Shown here piece by piece: positions 46,609 to 59,407 of a DNA stretch of 64,000 nucleotides. A program made the translations under genes and the position numbers. The DNA is from Hymenopellis radicata (lineage: Eukaryota > Basidiomycota > Agaricomycetes > Agaricales > Physalacriaceae). Below the pieces are notes generated by a model that made no database searches, had not been told where the DNA came from, and saw nothing but the letters and a program-made list of their open reading frames with translations. Where the stretch lies: the NCBI GenBank assembly GCA_015501595.1, contig JADNRX010000240.1, forward strand, positions 20,816 to 84,815. The letters run 5' to 3'. Position 1 is the stretch's first letter. Every line of letters begins with the position of its first letter.

Positions 46609-46780
46609 CGAGCGCATGTGGGCGCCCGCCCTCACGCTCTACGACTGCCCACCCGACACCCTACGATGACGACCACGTCGTCTTCCGCTAGAGACATCTC
46701 TGACGCGCTCTCTGCTTGGAAGGGATACAGGGCGCGATATCTACCTGGCGACAATGCTCCTTCCTCCCCCTCCTCATCCA
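46609..46780 (-). pseudogene. C-terminal SH3-domain fragment, frameshifted
   Basis: On the minus strand one frame reads RYRALYPFQAESASEMSLAE then DDVVVIVG. After a one-base shift it continues GWAVVEREGGRPHALVPESY. Together these make a full SH3 fold of the kind found at the C-terminus of F-BAR/Bzz1-like proteins. No upstream partner exons are recognisable, so I read it as a relic or the end of a decayed gene. Confidence 0.5.
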
Positions 46781-46839
46781 GAATAAGTAAGAGGAGGGCG
46801 CATATGCAAAATCGCAGATGATGATGCACGAGCACGATG

Positions 46840-49800
46840 GTAATGGTAATGGGGGTAGAGTGGGACGTGCGCCGGGAAGTGGAAGGTGACGGCGGCGGCG
46901 CCGGGCGGTGTGTGGACAGTGTGGAGGATGCAGAGTCGCGTTTGGGGTTTTAGAGTGAGAGTCGGGTCAGATCGACGTGGTGGTTGTGATCCTCGCCATG
47001 GCCAGCAACTCATTCTGTGCAAAGTGAGAAGAGAGGGAAAGGGAGCGCTACCCTCAACGGGTGTCTTCTTTGCCGGGGTAATCGCCGCTGGCAGATGTCT
47101 TCTTCCATCGTGGTTGAGTGTCGTTCTATGTCTTTTTCGCCGGGATGGAGTCGCCACCATGTCTCTCTAAGTCATCGCTGTCAGAACTAATGAGGTAAAG
47201 ACGTGATGCAAAGCTCACCAGTCATTCTCTCATCCTTTCCTGTCTCCACACGACTGGGGATTCTCAAATGCTCACGTTAGCTTCAAGGACGTGAGACTTG
47301 CACATAACTGGTAAGCTCACCTTTACTTCAATCTGATCCGCGAGCTGAAGATTCCAACTAGTAGTGTCGCTTGCCCGCGCAATTTTTATTCTCTCGACAC
47401 GTTTGTGCGCCGAGACGACTGAAAGCAAGTCTCGAATTTAACGCGGTTCGTGCGCTGAAGTTCTATGCAGTTGACAGTCTGTGTCGTAAGTCCCTCATTG
47501 CTTTCATACAGCTCATACGTCTAGGCTGAAGATTTATGACTTCCTCAACTCGTCCAGATCCGGGTTCAGATTTTTGGAGGAGAAACAAAGAGTTCGGTCC
47601 AGGTACGTGTCCAGTTCGCTTTGACATCCCGAGCTGAGTAGATTATAGAAGGGGGACCATGGAAACGAAATCAACAGAGGCGGCGTTGACATTCGCATGG
47701 GAGCAGGAAGCACGTCGATCGCTTCAATTCCCAAAGCGGCAGGTCTGCTTTCTCTTCTTGCCGCCATCATCTCCTACAACCTCGAGTTCAAGAACGACAC
47801 GCTCTACGCTCACGGAATCTCAAGCATTTGACTTCTGGACTCGCGATACACGACTTGATGGGATTCAGAAGGCGTGAGTGCCACCCTCGCCGGGCAGGCT
47901 TTTGACTTCGGGAAAAGTGGAGGTTTTGATCTTCTGTCAGGTAGGACTTGAATTGATTCTTTGAATCGCTTTGCAGTCTCATGCCAGATGCATCGCCCGT
48001 CAAAATCGCGTTCGAAATAAAGCCTGGAAACGGAATCTTGCCGGAGGACAGCGCGTCGTTGTCCTCGCCGGACCGGCTTCTTTGAGGCATATCGGCTTCT
48101 TTCCTGCGGAATGGTGCGCATCTGACCCTTTTGATCAGATCTTCCGTCGATATCTAGACATTTTGACTGGTATATGGACTATGACGCAGCCGCCTCCTCG
48201 GCAACGCGACTAACGACTTTGGTGGCCTGACTTGGAGAGGTTCGTATCTGTACACAGGATATCGATGTCCTCCCAGCGGATGTTGGCCTCGCCGGTCGGT
48301 TTTTTTTCTCAGAAAGCGTGCGTATTTGACCTCGATTTCTGACCCTTTCGACAGGTCTTATAATATGTTGACGCCTCTGCTGCAAATTCGCCACTACCTC
48401 GACCATTTGATTGCTTGAGGAACGGATAGGCGGCTACACTGGCTCCCCGACTCGCAAACGAACGACACCCGCCAGAGGATTATTTTTGAACCACGGGATC
48501 TTGTTGGCCTACCAGCATCTCTTGGCCTCGCCGGCCTGCTTTTGGGTCCAGGAAATTGGTGAGGACTCTCGGTTCATTTGTGGGTCATGTTGACATTAAT
48601 CCCGTTAGTCTTGCCATCATTTCTTCATCAGTGCGGGGGATGTCCATCCAGGGAACTTGTCGGTCGCTTGGCGCTCCGAGACTCGCCTTTGCCCTGGTTT
48701 TAGAATCCACTTTTGGAACTCAGGAACGCGATATCTTGGTGGCGTCTGTTCTCCTTGCCGGAACGGCTAGAGCTCTTGAGGATTGTAGGCGTTACTTTGA
48801 AAACTAACAGCTTTGACATGAGTTCCAGTTTGGACTTTCAACACGATTGGTACGTACCTTCTCTCCTGCTTTCTCTCTCTCTCTCTCAGGTTATGTAGAA
48901 GACTCGCTCTCGCAGCAGCTGCCCTTCTGCTCCACATTCTTCCCACACAGGCGCCTCTTCTACACGACTATACGTTACTGTGAAATCTCCGAGCTCCTGT
49001 ACTAATAGAGCAGGTTTGATGCAGGTTGGGATTACAGTCGCAGTGGGCAGCGGCCTCGCGATGCGAGCTGCTCAGTGATCGAATACAGCCAGCTTACAGA
49101 AGGATAGGGCCACACTTCGGATGTAAGCTGGCCGACTTGACGCGTTACGATGGACGATACTGGGGTAGAGAGGCGTTGACTACGCTTGTGGCTGCACATT
49201 TCTCGTTTGCTCGACTTGTCTTCGCCGCCAAAGAATCTTGACACTTAACTGGAGGAGTCAGATAAGCTTCTCGTTCATGAAGTCGACCTGGATCTTGCAT
49301 CGTTCGGCTTTATAATTGAATTCGGATACGGTGACGGCAAACTTGTGCTAGTAGGTTCCCTTTGTACTCACGGCTTCTATTAGTGGACCACGGTATACGG
49401 CAGCAGTGAGCAGCAGCGCTGCGGTCGCGTGGCGAGCTACGCACAAAAATGGCGCCACACTTTGTATATCCACTCAACCACTGGGACGGCATCAAGGTGG
49501 GCGATGCTATGCTCAAGTTTGGTCTCAAGCACACTCGTGAACGCCATCATTGTCGACATTCAATGACGAGGGATGTAAGGTTTATATTTGAATCTTCGAT
49601 CATCTTCGGTTGATTAGTTCGTATTCGTGGCGACGATGTCGCCGTCTTGTTTCCCTGGCTTTCGTTGATCTCGAGTTATGTTTCCGTGCTGTTTCGACGA
49701 GAAGTTCTGATTCATCTCTTGAGGCGAATTGGAGGTGGCGGAAGGTCTTATTCCCGTACAAATAGTGTCATTAGGAGAACCTTGTCAAGGAGTGGAGTTG

Positions 49801-50080
49801 AAATATGATCTGAGTTACTCAACTTCAGGTTCTCAATGTAGTTGATTGTGGCGACAGAGTTTTCGAGGAAGCAGAATCGATAAATCTCCTCCAAGTTCCG
49901 ATGTTCATTGATATAGTTGTTGGTGCCAAAGCCCTTGCTAGGACCAGTCGGTCACCATGGTGATATGAGACAAGCAATAGCGCTAATGAACGTGAAGGCC
50001 CAAACCCCCCCCCCCGCCATCTCAGACTCATGGACCCGAAAATGCATAGAATATTCTGTAAAAATGAGTGTGGGGGTAAG
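46840..50080 (+). other. Long stretch between the duplicated segments, no confident gene
   Basis: Many short frames but no known family. The best coding-like piece is 47540-47830, where one frame reads SIPKAAGLLSLLAAIISYNL and LEFKNDTLYAHGIS. The motif CTCGCCGG with similar surroundings recurs near 47888, 48065, 48289 and 48523, as if from a decayed repeat of roughly 200 bp. A (TC)n tract lies at about 48868-48888 and a C run at about 50006-50017. Confidence 0.4.
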
Positions 50081-52320
50081 TACTCGAATAAATAAATCTA
50101 GGTAATCAATGAAGTATTCGGAAATAAAGGAGAGAACTTTGGTTGCCAGAACCGCGCCAGCGCATACACTACCACTACCCGCTCTTCTTCAACCGGCCAT
50201 CTCGACCATCTCGAAGCTTGTGGCCAGAAGCCAGCGCGCCGGCTTCAGCGCGATCTTCATCTCCATCCTGCTCACGTTTCTCTTCCACCACCTCTTGCCA
50301 GTGAGCCTGCGCCTCCAGATCGATGTTCGCTGTGGCATGTCCCGTGCTCGTGCTCGTGGACGTCGTTTGCGTGTTGTGGTTCGGCGCACTGGCAAATTGC
50401 AGAGACTCTGTGTCTGAGAGCACATTGCTCCGCATGTGCGGGAGGGATGGGCGTGTCCATGAGTCGTTGGGACGTGATTGGCCGGCCATGACACGGGCGA
50501 TGATGAGGGTGGGCGCGATACCCTGGACGGCCAGTCAGTATAGTCAATGACTATGGATAGACACTTACGGTGATGCTGACCGAAAATGACCGCAGGGTAG
50601 GGGTAGGCCGTCATGACCGTTATGCTGGCAGTGTAAAACTCGTATGCATATGCAATAAGGAGAGCTATGTAGATGATGGCATACATAGCAGCCGATTCAA
50701 CGAGAATCTCAATGATCCCGCGGTAGGTCTTGAGGCTGGCACCGAGGCCGCTAACCCGCACAATGCGAAAGAGGATGAGGACAGTGCACAAGCTATTTGT
50801 TGCCACAGTCATTAAGTAATAGACCAGTATCCAATTCGTTTGACTGATACTAGCAGAGTTGAGATTGGCCACGTTCGAGGCAATAATCATGCAGGCACTG
50901 ACTAAACACAAAATATCAGAAGGACAAGTTTGTTGGGGATAGGACTCACTCGTCTCAGTGATCACACAAAGGGTGGGTACAGCGATAACTTTTAAATTTC
51001 CGCCATACAGCACCCAGCAGCGCCAAATCTAATTGAAGCCATCAGCGATTCGGGATTACTTGAGCGCTAGCAAATGTACACACCAAGACCATGTCTGCAG
51101 CGAAGACACTAAGGCTTCGAAGTATGTCTGAAGCAATAAACAGTGCCTTGTCACTGGAAGTAGTGTAAAAGCTGAACTCCATCTCCAATGATGTCCCATG
51201 GACAATGAAGAGGTGGTCAACATCGTTCCACTTCAAACCCAAGATGACAGTATTGGCAAACCATAGGAAGGTTATGATGCCGGCAAGGGTAGTCCGTTTC
51301 CGAATGGGCTGTGTGCTCTCGACTAGATAAGATGTTGGTCTGAGAGGAGGAAATTGTCCGAAAGGCCACCTACTTATATAATATAAGGCAGCAAAGAAGA
51401 TGCAGGTGTGAATGCCGTGGCAGAAGGCCAGGAGAATGACAGGATGTAAGGTGGCGGACATGAAAGACTGAACATCGGCTACGGTGTATCCGTCATCCTC
51501 GAAAGTCGACATGATGGTTTTTGGTTTGCTGACTGGCACGGCCGTCTGCCCCTTTATATACACTACGACGAAGCCATGCAAGTAGACAATGACGAAGAGT
51601 TGGCCGATCCTGTGCTGATCTGAGTGAAGCGATGATAAATTGCAAGATGGGTTGAGTGTACCTATGCGACTGGGACCAAATGTTGTTCGATACGGTGTTG
51701 TCATCCAGATGTAACGCGAGAACAAGAAGGACGGCGAAAAGTGGAGAGCGGCGGATGGCAAGCGCGATCGGTAATCGCTGAGCATTAGCGACGACCATCT
51801 GAATCTGCGGGATGTTCACTGATATGATTCGGGAAGACGATCGCGACGAGGGCCTATCGCACCTCATGTGCGTGTTGCAAACGGACCTATGTAACTTGTC
51901 TCAAATGTTGTCAGGTGGTAAGACGACGCACATCGTGATCTAACGGAACAAGCGGTCAAAATGATAGACAGCGGGCCCAGTGGCCGGACGAGATGATGTC
52001 AAAAATGACGCTCAACGTCCATGATCTTTCCTCGGAGAGTGGACGTCGACTATGAGTCTGACGGCCTAGGTCCCTGTGACTTTGCTCTAGAACTCGTCGA
52101 GAACGTTACCCAGTCTGCGTGTCGCGTTCAACTTTGCTATGATGTTGGCCGTCGAGAGAAAGCAAACCCGGGAGTCGTCGATCTTTGCGCATATGTCTCC
52201 ACAGTGACTCCGCGTCTCAGTATGGCGAGGTGGTGTCGGGCGCGGTTTCAGGTTAGTAGCGTTGAGAGCCCGCAGATAGTACTCGGTAGTGCATGCTTTT
52301 GCCTTTGGGAGACGCGAGGT
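50080..52320. repeat. Segmental duplication, right copy
   Basis: Direct-orientation partner of 43990-46500, about 6.1 kb away. Confidence 0.8.
50175..51512 (-). CDS. Basidiomycete 7-TM-like integral membrane protein, copy 2
   Basis: It starts at 51512 (MSTFEDDGYTVADVQSFM). The protein parallels copy 1 along its whole length: LHPVILLAFCHGIHT, LAGIITFLWFANTVILGLKW, VFAADMVLVCTFASAQ, IWRCWVLYGGNLKV, a segment around ILVYYLMTVATNSLCTVLIL, and SLKTYRGIIEILVESAAMYA. The polar tail (VMAGQSRPNDSWTRPS) has a longer Thr/Ser stretch than copy 1 and a different last few residues. Between the paralogues the membrane segments are better conserved than the tail and loops, suggesting both copies are under selection. 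Function is unknown; the topology resembles receptor-like fungal membrane proteins. Confidence 0.72.
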
Positions 52321-52329
52321 GGTGGGTGA

Positions 52330-53189
52330 GTATGGGTCAAGTTAGATAGTCCAGCTCTCGTAAGGTTCTCCCCTAAGTACGAGATCTTCTCGCGTCCGTA
52401 GAGCGTGCGATTGTCCCAAGTAAAGACGAGAATATCGCGCAGCCAGCCATCCGAAGTAGAGCAGTTTCGTCGCGCCTTCGATGGCTATGCTAGATAAACA
52501 CTCAGAATACTGAGTAAGCCAAGCGCTCGCGATATGTTGGGTGTGGCTCCAGTGTGATGAGGGCGGATATCTATCAGACGGAAACAGACACGCGACTGTA
52601 TCGTACTGCGAGTAAATGGTACACGATCGGGAAGGAAAACAGACATACCGTTTCAACGTAGGAAAGAAACAACTGAGGACTCATCGGAGGGAAATGGGAA
52701 GAAGCTGTATATATACTGCTGCACAAATGACCGGAAAAGGGAAAGGATGCGACGAAGAAGCGGGTCTTGTTGTCTTTACGTTGTGGGTCGGACTGCCTTT
52801 ATTCTTTCCACGTCAGAAAAACACGGTCGTGCTTTACAACTCGTGAGACGTCAAAGCTGATCTCAAGACCGTCCTTCATGTTCCAGTTTACCGTCTACCA
52901 TGCACGACTTGCTTGCCACACGCGAATCCGGTCATTTCGAGTTCGTGGCGCCATTTGATTATCTGTCACTGGTACGTCAATAGTACAAATCACTGCGATG
53001 TTATCCTTCTTCAATGTGTGAGGCAGAGTCCTGCGCTTGGAGCGCATATTCTATGACGCCGCTTCTTTCGGCTTCGACCAGTCGAGTTTGGACAGTGCAG
53101 TAGAAATCCTCGTCCCGCACTGCCTCAATGCCATGACTATAAAGACCAGATTAGCTCCCGCTGCTAAACAACACGACAATGAATGGTAG
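52330..53189 (+). other. Intergenic, no supported gene
   Basis: Short frames only; no repeats or RNA genes seen. Confidence 0.45.
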
Positions 53190-55566
53190 TCACCTTGTTT
53201 TCAGATGTGATCGCAGTCCACCAAAGATAAATTCCTTCCTCCGCGGTAGCACCTCTGGTTGCTCTAACGGTTCTACAGATCCTCCGATTCCTGTTGATAG
53301 CGTGTTACTCCTTGCGGAAGACGCAGCAGTATCTATCGTGGGCACCCCGCGCGTCTGAGCGCAGTGTCGGCACATGTAAACCTTCTGGCCACCAAGAGGC
53401 TTCGCACGCAACTCGGTCCCCATGAGTCGCTGCGCAAGACCGGCTGTCAATGGGTGACAAATAAACGACGCGTCTTCCTCAGAGAGCATTGACACCTGCA
53501 TATCCTCATGCCGATGGGAATGTCCCGCCTAAAAGGCTGCATGAGCTTCCATTGATACGTACGGAAAGGACAGTCATACCACTTGACACGGTTGGAGAAT
53601 AATGGCGGCTGGACAGCTCTCGCACAAGATATGCGGCCCGATAGCATCATAAAGTACCGATGACTCAGGCGACTCAGCGCTTAGAGCATTCAATGCAAGA
53701 ACCTTTGAAATCGCAGACACAGCCTAAGGATAGAATGCCGTGAGTTTGGACTCTCGACATAGTTTTTACACCAGTACGTACCTTCGCGTCTTTGACGAAC
53801 CGTTCTGCCGACCATTCTTGGTTCTTCAAAGTGCCATCAACTTTTCTACATTGATGCGAGCACGCCCCAATAAAATCGAAACAGCCATCGTCACGATAAC
53901 GTGGCTCGAAGTGGTTACATTGCTGGCATTTGAACCGAGCGTCAACCCTTTCAGCAGGATGCAGCCGACTCTTACTGGCGGCCTTCCAGGTTGTGTGTCC
54001 CAAAACTTCGCCCAGTTTCTCCTTCGCGTCCGTTCGCCAAGCAGCCAGTTCATTTGCGATGAGAGTCTGCGCAAGAGGGGTTTTGAGTTGTTTGGAAGGA
54101 TTGAATGCAGGGCTCGGTGGTGTGGTAAGAATACTCTTGATGAATCGGAACTTGCGGAAAGTGGGAAACGTAGGCACAGGCAGCATTTCGCGTTTGCTCC
54201 GAAGTCCATTGTAGTGCTGCTCGACAACAGAGTATGCTTTGGCGTGATCCATCTCGTATTGACGGCGTTGGCGTTGTTCCTTGATCTTGACAATATCGGC
54301 ATCGATTCTATCAGCCCATACAGTCATGTCTGAATGTCGTTCAGATAGTAATTCAGGTCTACTCGAAAGATTCATACCTAATGGGGTGATTGACTCGAGA
54401 GTTTTATTCTTTCTGTTGTGAATAGCGCCGTATGAAGGAGAGTTGATGAGGTCCCAATAGACATAACCGTTCTTTTCAGCGAATGCCTTGCCACTTTTCA
54501 TAAAAATCAGCATTGCATGCCATAGAATCCAGTACAACACGTACAAGTCTTCGTTCGTCCTCTTGTATCGCTCACGAGCTAAATCATACGCAGCCTTCCA
54601 CTGATAGAGCGCGACAAATGTTGGCATTAGAGCAGTAACTCGTTGGGCTTTGCGTGCTCGTTCCTAGGGTACACATGTCAGATGGGGAGACGAACTAGAA
54701 GTCAAACCTACCGCAAGTTCAGCTTCCAGAGTCTCGGGTAAGCCTGTAGCTTCAAGGTATTCTTGTACGGATCTGTCCCAATCCCGAGCACGAACGTAAT
54801 TTGCTGCCAGTGGCCCTAGGGTTTACCTGAGCATTGCAAATAATAAGAAACACGTTGAAAACGTACAATTGCCAGCCCTGGTCAAAGTCAACGTGCGGTG
54901 ATCCTCTACAGATCGAGTGTTTTCCGTAACAAACATGGAACCCGCAACGATAGGGAAATACGCTGGTTGGGAGGAGACATCTTGCAGATTGATTTTCTTG
55001 AGCGTTCTGTCATAGAGTTCCAGCATCCATACTTGTAAGGAGCGATTTGGACTGACTTTTGAATGTTAGTGAGACAATTTGGCTTGGAAGGCATGAGGCG
55101 ATATATAACATCAGGGCGAAACCGCAGCAGACCTTCTTGCAAAGGCGAATCCGAAGGGCGAAAGACGAATACATATTGTCTGTAGGAAGACCGCATGCCT
55201 GAAAACGTCAGGCCTGCCAGTTAAGCTGGTGAAACATCATACCTCACACGGTCCTCCGCATATTCCTCCCCCAAAGACAAGTGCCGCGTATGATGCCTCT
55301 GTCATCGAGCTCGGCTTGTCGGGCAGGGGATTGGGTTTGAAGTTTAGCCTCATGTAGCGCCAAATGAAGTCGGAATCGTCGCGTAGCAGGGTATCCCGCA
55401 GATACTTGTTACACAGAGAGAGTGCCAGCACATCCCGAGGTGATTGAGTCAATTGAAGGATGTCCGCGATAAGTTCAAAGGGAAGTTTAGTGATAAAGCA
55501 GGTCTTTGGGGCTATCTCTGAAGGAGACACCGCCCTCTTGGACCTCTTGGCTTTGCGCGAAGGCAT
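53190..55566 (-). CDS. F-box protein with Cys/His-rich putative zinc-binding motifs
   Basis: It starts at 55566 (MPSRKAKRSKRAVSPSEI, a basic leader). The F-box reads FITKLPFELIADILQL ... LSLCNKYLRDTLL. A multi-exon middle follows, then a long exon (about 54640-53740) of helical character with KCQQCNHFEPRYRDDGCFDF and IGACSHQCRK. Later exons carry ILCESCPAAIILQP, CHPLTAGLAQRLMG and VYMCRHCAQTRG, ending at 53190. The repeated Cys pairs suggest two small zinc sites. This combination recurs in agaricomycete F-box proteins and probably provides substrate recognition for an SCF ligase. The gene is divergent from the MAK32-like gene, with 160 bp between the starts. Confidence 0.75.
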
Positions 55567-55726
55567 TGCACAGGGATGGTCAAGGGATGGTAGTGGTAGG
55601 TGATAAAGGAGTGGCGGCCCGGGGTTGCTGCCTTTTCAAATGGGGCAAGTAAGATCATCCCGACGGCGCGCTAATCTGCACTCATCGGAGTTGCATCGGA
55701 GTCATCCTTCCATATAATTATCTGTC

Positions 55727-56754
55727 ATGGCGAGCTTTGCGTCGCTGGGGACGGTACTCGTTGACAACTTCCACTACTACGACACCGACAAATCTGAAAA
55801 CCCACGTATTGAGCGCCATCTTGGTGGCGGAGGGCTGTACGCAGCGATTGGCGCGCGGATGTGGCTTGAGCCACAGGATATTGAGATTTCTGTTGGTGGC
55901 AGGCGGCCAGAAGAAGACGACGATCTGTCACAAGTATTCGGGGTGCTGGACGAGTTCGGAGAGGATATGTGGCAGTGGGATCCGGAGCAGGATGTCCTGC
56001 AAGCCAACATCGAATATCGGGGACAAGAACGCTCGTTCAGATACCTGAATCCGCGCCCACAACCCACGCTCACGTGTCTTCGTCCATCGACCATCTCCTC
56101 ATTACGTGTAGTGCACTTTTGCTGCTCGCCTTCCAGTCTGGCCGAATCTCTGTCCTGTTTGGGAGCTCCGCGTCCTCTCGTTATCTACGAGCCTCTTCCC
56201 CCTTCATGTACACCGGTTCATCTTGCTGACATTGTCGACCTGCTACCTCAAATCGACGTGTTCTCACCGAACCATGAGGAAATGGCTTCGCTTCTGGACA
56301 GGAAGAACGAATCCGTCGAAAGGCTCACCCAATGCATGCGTGATCTGGGTGCGAGGACAGTTGTTGTACGCGCTGGTGCGAGAGGCTGCTACGTTTCCAC
56401 CGCCACTCGCAAAGCATGGATCCCAGCATACTTCACTCTTCCCGATGTCCCTTCAGATCAGGTCAAAGGCACCACGGGAGCAGGGAACTCGTTTTTGGGC
56501 GGCCTGGCTGCAGGACTGGTGAAACAGCTCACACTGCTCCAACGGCCTCAGTCAGATTTGGACATTATTCAAGGTATTTTCTCTGTTTCGAGTCCTCTGT
56601 GACACTCTGACATATTTTAGCTGCGCAACATGGCTCCGTTTCGGCATCCTTCGTCGTGCAGCAAACAGGTTTACCTCGTTTAACGCATAATGAAAAAGGT
56701 GAAGAGGTCTGGAATGGAGAGACGCCAAGGTCAAGGATACGGCACTATAAATAA
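55727..56754 (+). CDS. MAK32-like pfkB-fold sugar-kinase family protein
   Basis: Two exons (55727-56573 and 56621-56754) give 326 residues. The start MASFASLGTVLVDNFHYYD and ERHLGGGGLYAAIGARMW match the pfkB N-terminal signature. IDVFSPNHEEMASLL is the middle block, and KGTTGAGNSFLGGLAAGLV the C-terminal signature. Canonical pfkB kinases have Asp where this has Asn (GAGN). The same change is usual in yeast Mak32 relatives as I recall them, so it is a family trait and not a fresh mutation. In yeast, MAK32 is needed for stability of L-A dsRNA virus particles. Whether this protein phosphorylates a sugar is doubtful. Confidence 0.85.
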
Positions 56755-56767
56755 GTGTAGACGAGCC

Positions 56768-57235
56768 AAACTCGCTCAGTTTGGGCGAGAGGGACAATCG
56801 TATAACCCATCTAGAGCCTATGATAAGCGTTCCCTTGGCCATTAGCCCACGCGTCCTGGAGCCATCGGTATGAGCTGTCGTCTTTCCGTACCGCGCTACT
56901 TCCCGTCAGTAGTTCGAGCACGACAGAAGCTATAAGTGAACTTCAGCTGATTTCATTTCGGCCAGTTTCGAAGAGCATGAGCACTGCAAGCAGAAGCCTG
57001 GCACGTCACAAAAAGTGTCGAATCCGAGTTAGGCATAGCAGCAAGTTAGGCGACAGGCGACCTGACTCAGATCTCTGCTAGACCTAACTATACAGTTCAA
57101 TTACATCTCCCCCTCCTAGAGCCAGGATCGCGCTTCGCAGCTAGGGCGTAGTTAAGTCGAACTGTTACTTACTTACCTGATGCCTGGTTGATCCATAACC
57201 TCGCGCACTTGGTCTTCATCTCGGTCTGACGGAAT
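56768..57235 (+). repeat. Left block of a rearranged inverted repeat flanking GWT1
   Basis: Sub-blocks at about 56773-56905, 56990-57130 and 57170-57235 match the reverse complement of 59408-59510, 59600-59770 and 59530-59592. The order of the first block relative to the others differs between sides, so it is not a simple palindrome. TTAGGC/GCCTAA-rich hairpins occur in both. Confidence 0.8.
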
Positions 57236-57430
57236 TGTTCCATTTGATAGCACCGCGTCCTGCCGTTGAACGGACCCACGCAAGGCGCGGATTCCCTTAA
57301 CCAAAACCTCGGCGACTCACACGATCCCGCTCATCAATCCGGTTTGCAAAACCAGGCTTCTATCCAACTTGAACATACATTTGCACCTATTAGACCTTGT
57401 TCTATGATCTATCACGCGTCAGAAAGGAAA

Positions 57431-59195
57431 TCAAAAGGTCAATAACCGTGTCCGGCGAAAAGCCCAAGCGACAGCACATATCGAAAACGAATAGACACAC
57501 AACACCAACATGGCTGACACATTTGATGCAAACATGGTCGACATGGTCAAGTTGATGATGCCGGTCATAACATTACCCTACAAGGTAAAGGAAAACATCA
57601 GACTAAGGAATAACAAAGCATTCAAGTACGACTTGCCAGTAGGAATATCACCAGGGCATTCTTGTTGATGGCATCCAGCAACGAAGGAGCGACCGGCGCT
57701 TTATACGTCGCAACTGCATCGCTATTGTCTACATCCCGCTTCTTGAACTTGGACGGCTCGGGATAGAAATGCATATCGAGAAGCAGATATCCCAGTATGA
57801 AGGACGTGTTAAACGCCGCGATCCACATCACATAGGAGAGATTGACCTGAAACCACAGTCAACACAATGCACAGAGACGGTACGCGGAAACGTACAACTC
57901 GTCTCGACACGCCCTCCTTGCCATCGATCTGCAGCCCCCTCACGAGCCCCATACACGTCCACCACAGAACCGTGTACGAAAATAGCTCCATCGCTGCCTT
58001 GGCGTTTTTCCTTCGTTTATAACTCCTCTGTTCCCCGAGGCCAAAACTTCCTGTCTTTGAGAAACGCCGCTGGAAGCGTCGGAAATATGATGGCGACGGG
58101 GGTAGTATAAGGGTGCCAGTAGACAGACCAAATATGTGGATAGCAAGGTAGCCGGGTAGGGAGATGATGCCCTCCTTGTTTGCACTGAAGATGCCCACAC
58201 GTTCGGCGGTGAGCGCAAATAGTTGAAAGCCAAAGACAGAGAGGTTTAGTTGTTGAGTGAGAGAGATGAGAACGGCGAGCAGCGATAAAGGAACTCGCAG
58301 GATTATGGGGTGGAGGAGTAGTTCCAATATGGGAAGAAGAGCCATGGTGATGAAAAAATTCCAATGTGTACCGTATTCGGATTCATGCTCCTGCAGACGA
58401 GTCAGTGCACGATATGCAAGAAGTAACAGCACGAACGGGGTATTCAGTTCCCTTGACCAATACGACGCGTAGTAATCCAAGCGCAAGGATGGGAAGAACC
58501 TTCTTGGTAGTCAAAATTAACTTTGGAAGGAATGGAGAGGTCAGGTAGGCGGGGTTCTTGAGTAATGGTATTGCTGAAACGACGCCTTGAGAGAACACAA
58601 ACGACCCAACACCAATGTCCATCTACAATCATAAGTAAGAGCAAACAAATTATACCAGACTAGCTCACCAAGGACACCCCAAAACTCTCGCATTTCGCCA
58701 AGTTGCGCGGAAAGACCGGAAAGTCCACGGCCAGTATAGCCAGAATGGTCATCAGCATCATATGCGCCCGATACGTCGTCAACGCTGGAAGCGGAGTCAC
58801 CACTTGAATGGACGACTCATCCTGCACTGGCGTCTCTGCTCTTGATGGCAAAGGTGTCGAAGAGTCTTTCCGTGGCAAGTAGAGCAGTGCGGCGACGGGT
58901 ATCGTCAGGAGGAAATCAAGTAGCACTGGCGCATTCGCAAACACGGTCATCGACAAGAGAAGGGGTACCACTAGGACCAGCCATGATACGGGAAGCGTCT
59001 TTCCCGCTGGAAATCGGGCTTGCATAGTGTTGTAGAGGAATATGGAGATCTGAGTAAATGATAGGCTTAGCGCCGTTGAACAGTAGGAGAACGACGAACG
59101 AGAGCCGCACAGGAGATTAGGTTGATATGTGTCACCGTCGAGCCCGTCATTCCGGAGACAAAGTCCTCTTTCTGCTTTTTGTAGTTGCTGCTCAT
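57431..59195 (-). CDS. GWT1: GPI-anchor inositol acyltransferase Gwt1 (PIG-W)
   Basis: Gwt1 acylates the inositol of GlcN-PI in the ER membrane, an early step of GPI-anchor synthesis needed for cell-wall mannoproteins. The start at 59195 gives [20 protein letters not shown], the typical family start. Diagnostic blocks follow: [70 protein letters not shown] ([16 protein letters not shown]), the late segment [16 protein letters not shown], and an end joined across an intron with a GC donor (57636-57635): [17 protein letters not shown]. About a dozen hydrophobic segments are visible. The stop is at 57431. The frame joins without lesions. The gene is bracketed by the inverted blocks at 56.8-57.2 and 59.4-59.8 kb. 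Confidence 0.92.
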
Positions 59196-59407
59196 GGCGA
59201 GGAAAGAGTGACGCCGTAACCCTAACCCGAACTTGGGACTCAAGTTGAGCCTGAGACTCCCACGAATACCCGCCGCCTCAAATTATCTTTTCGGGCACAC
59301 CACATCATCGGGAGCCGAGGTAATGTTACAACCACTGATAACTCAGATAAGGACGAATGAAGCAACGTAGTTTGTGGCCCGGTCGAATCAGCTAACCATG
59401 ACTCGAA

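Noticed and set aside
48868..48888. (TC)n tract as a possible regulatory element
   Set aside because: An ordinary short microsatellite with no gene start near it.
50006..50017. Run of C as a possible structural signal
   Set aside because: A simple homopolymer, length uncertain in any assembly.
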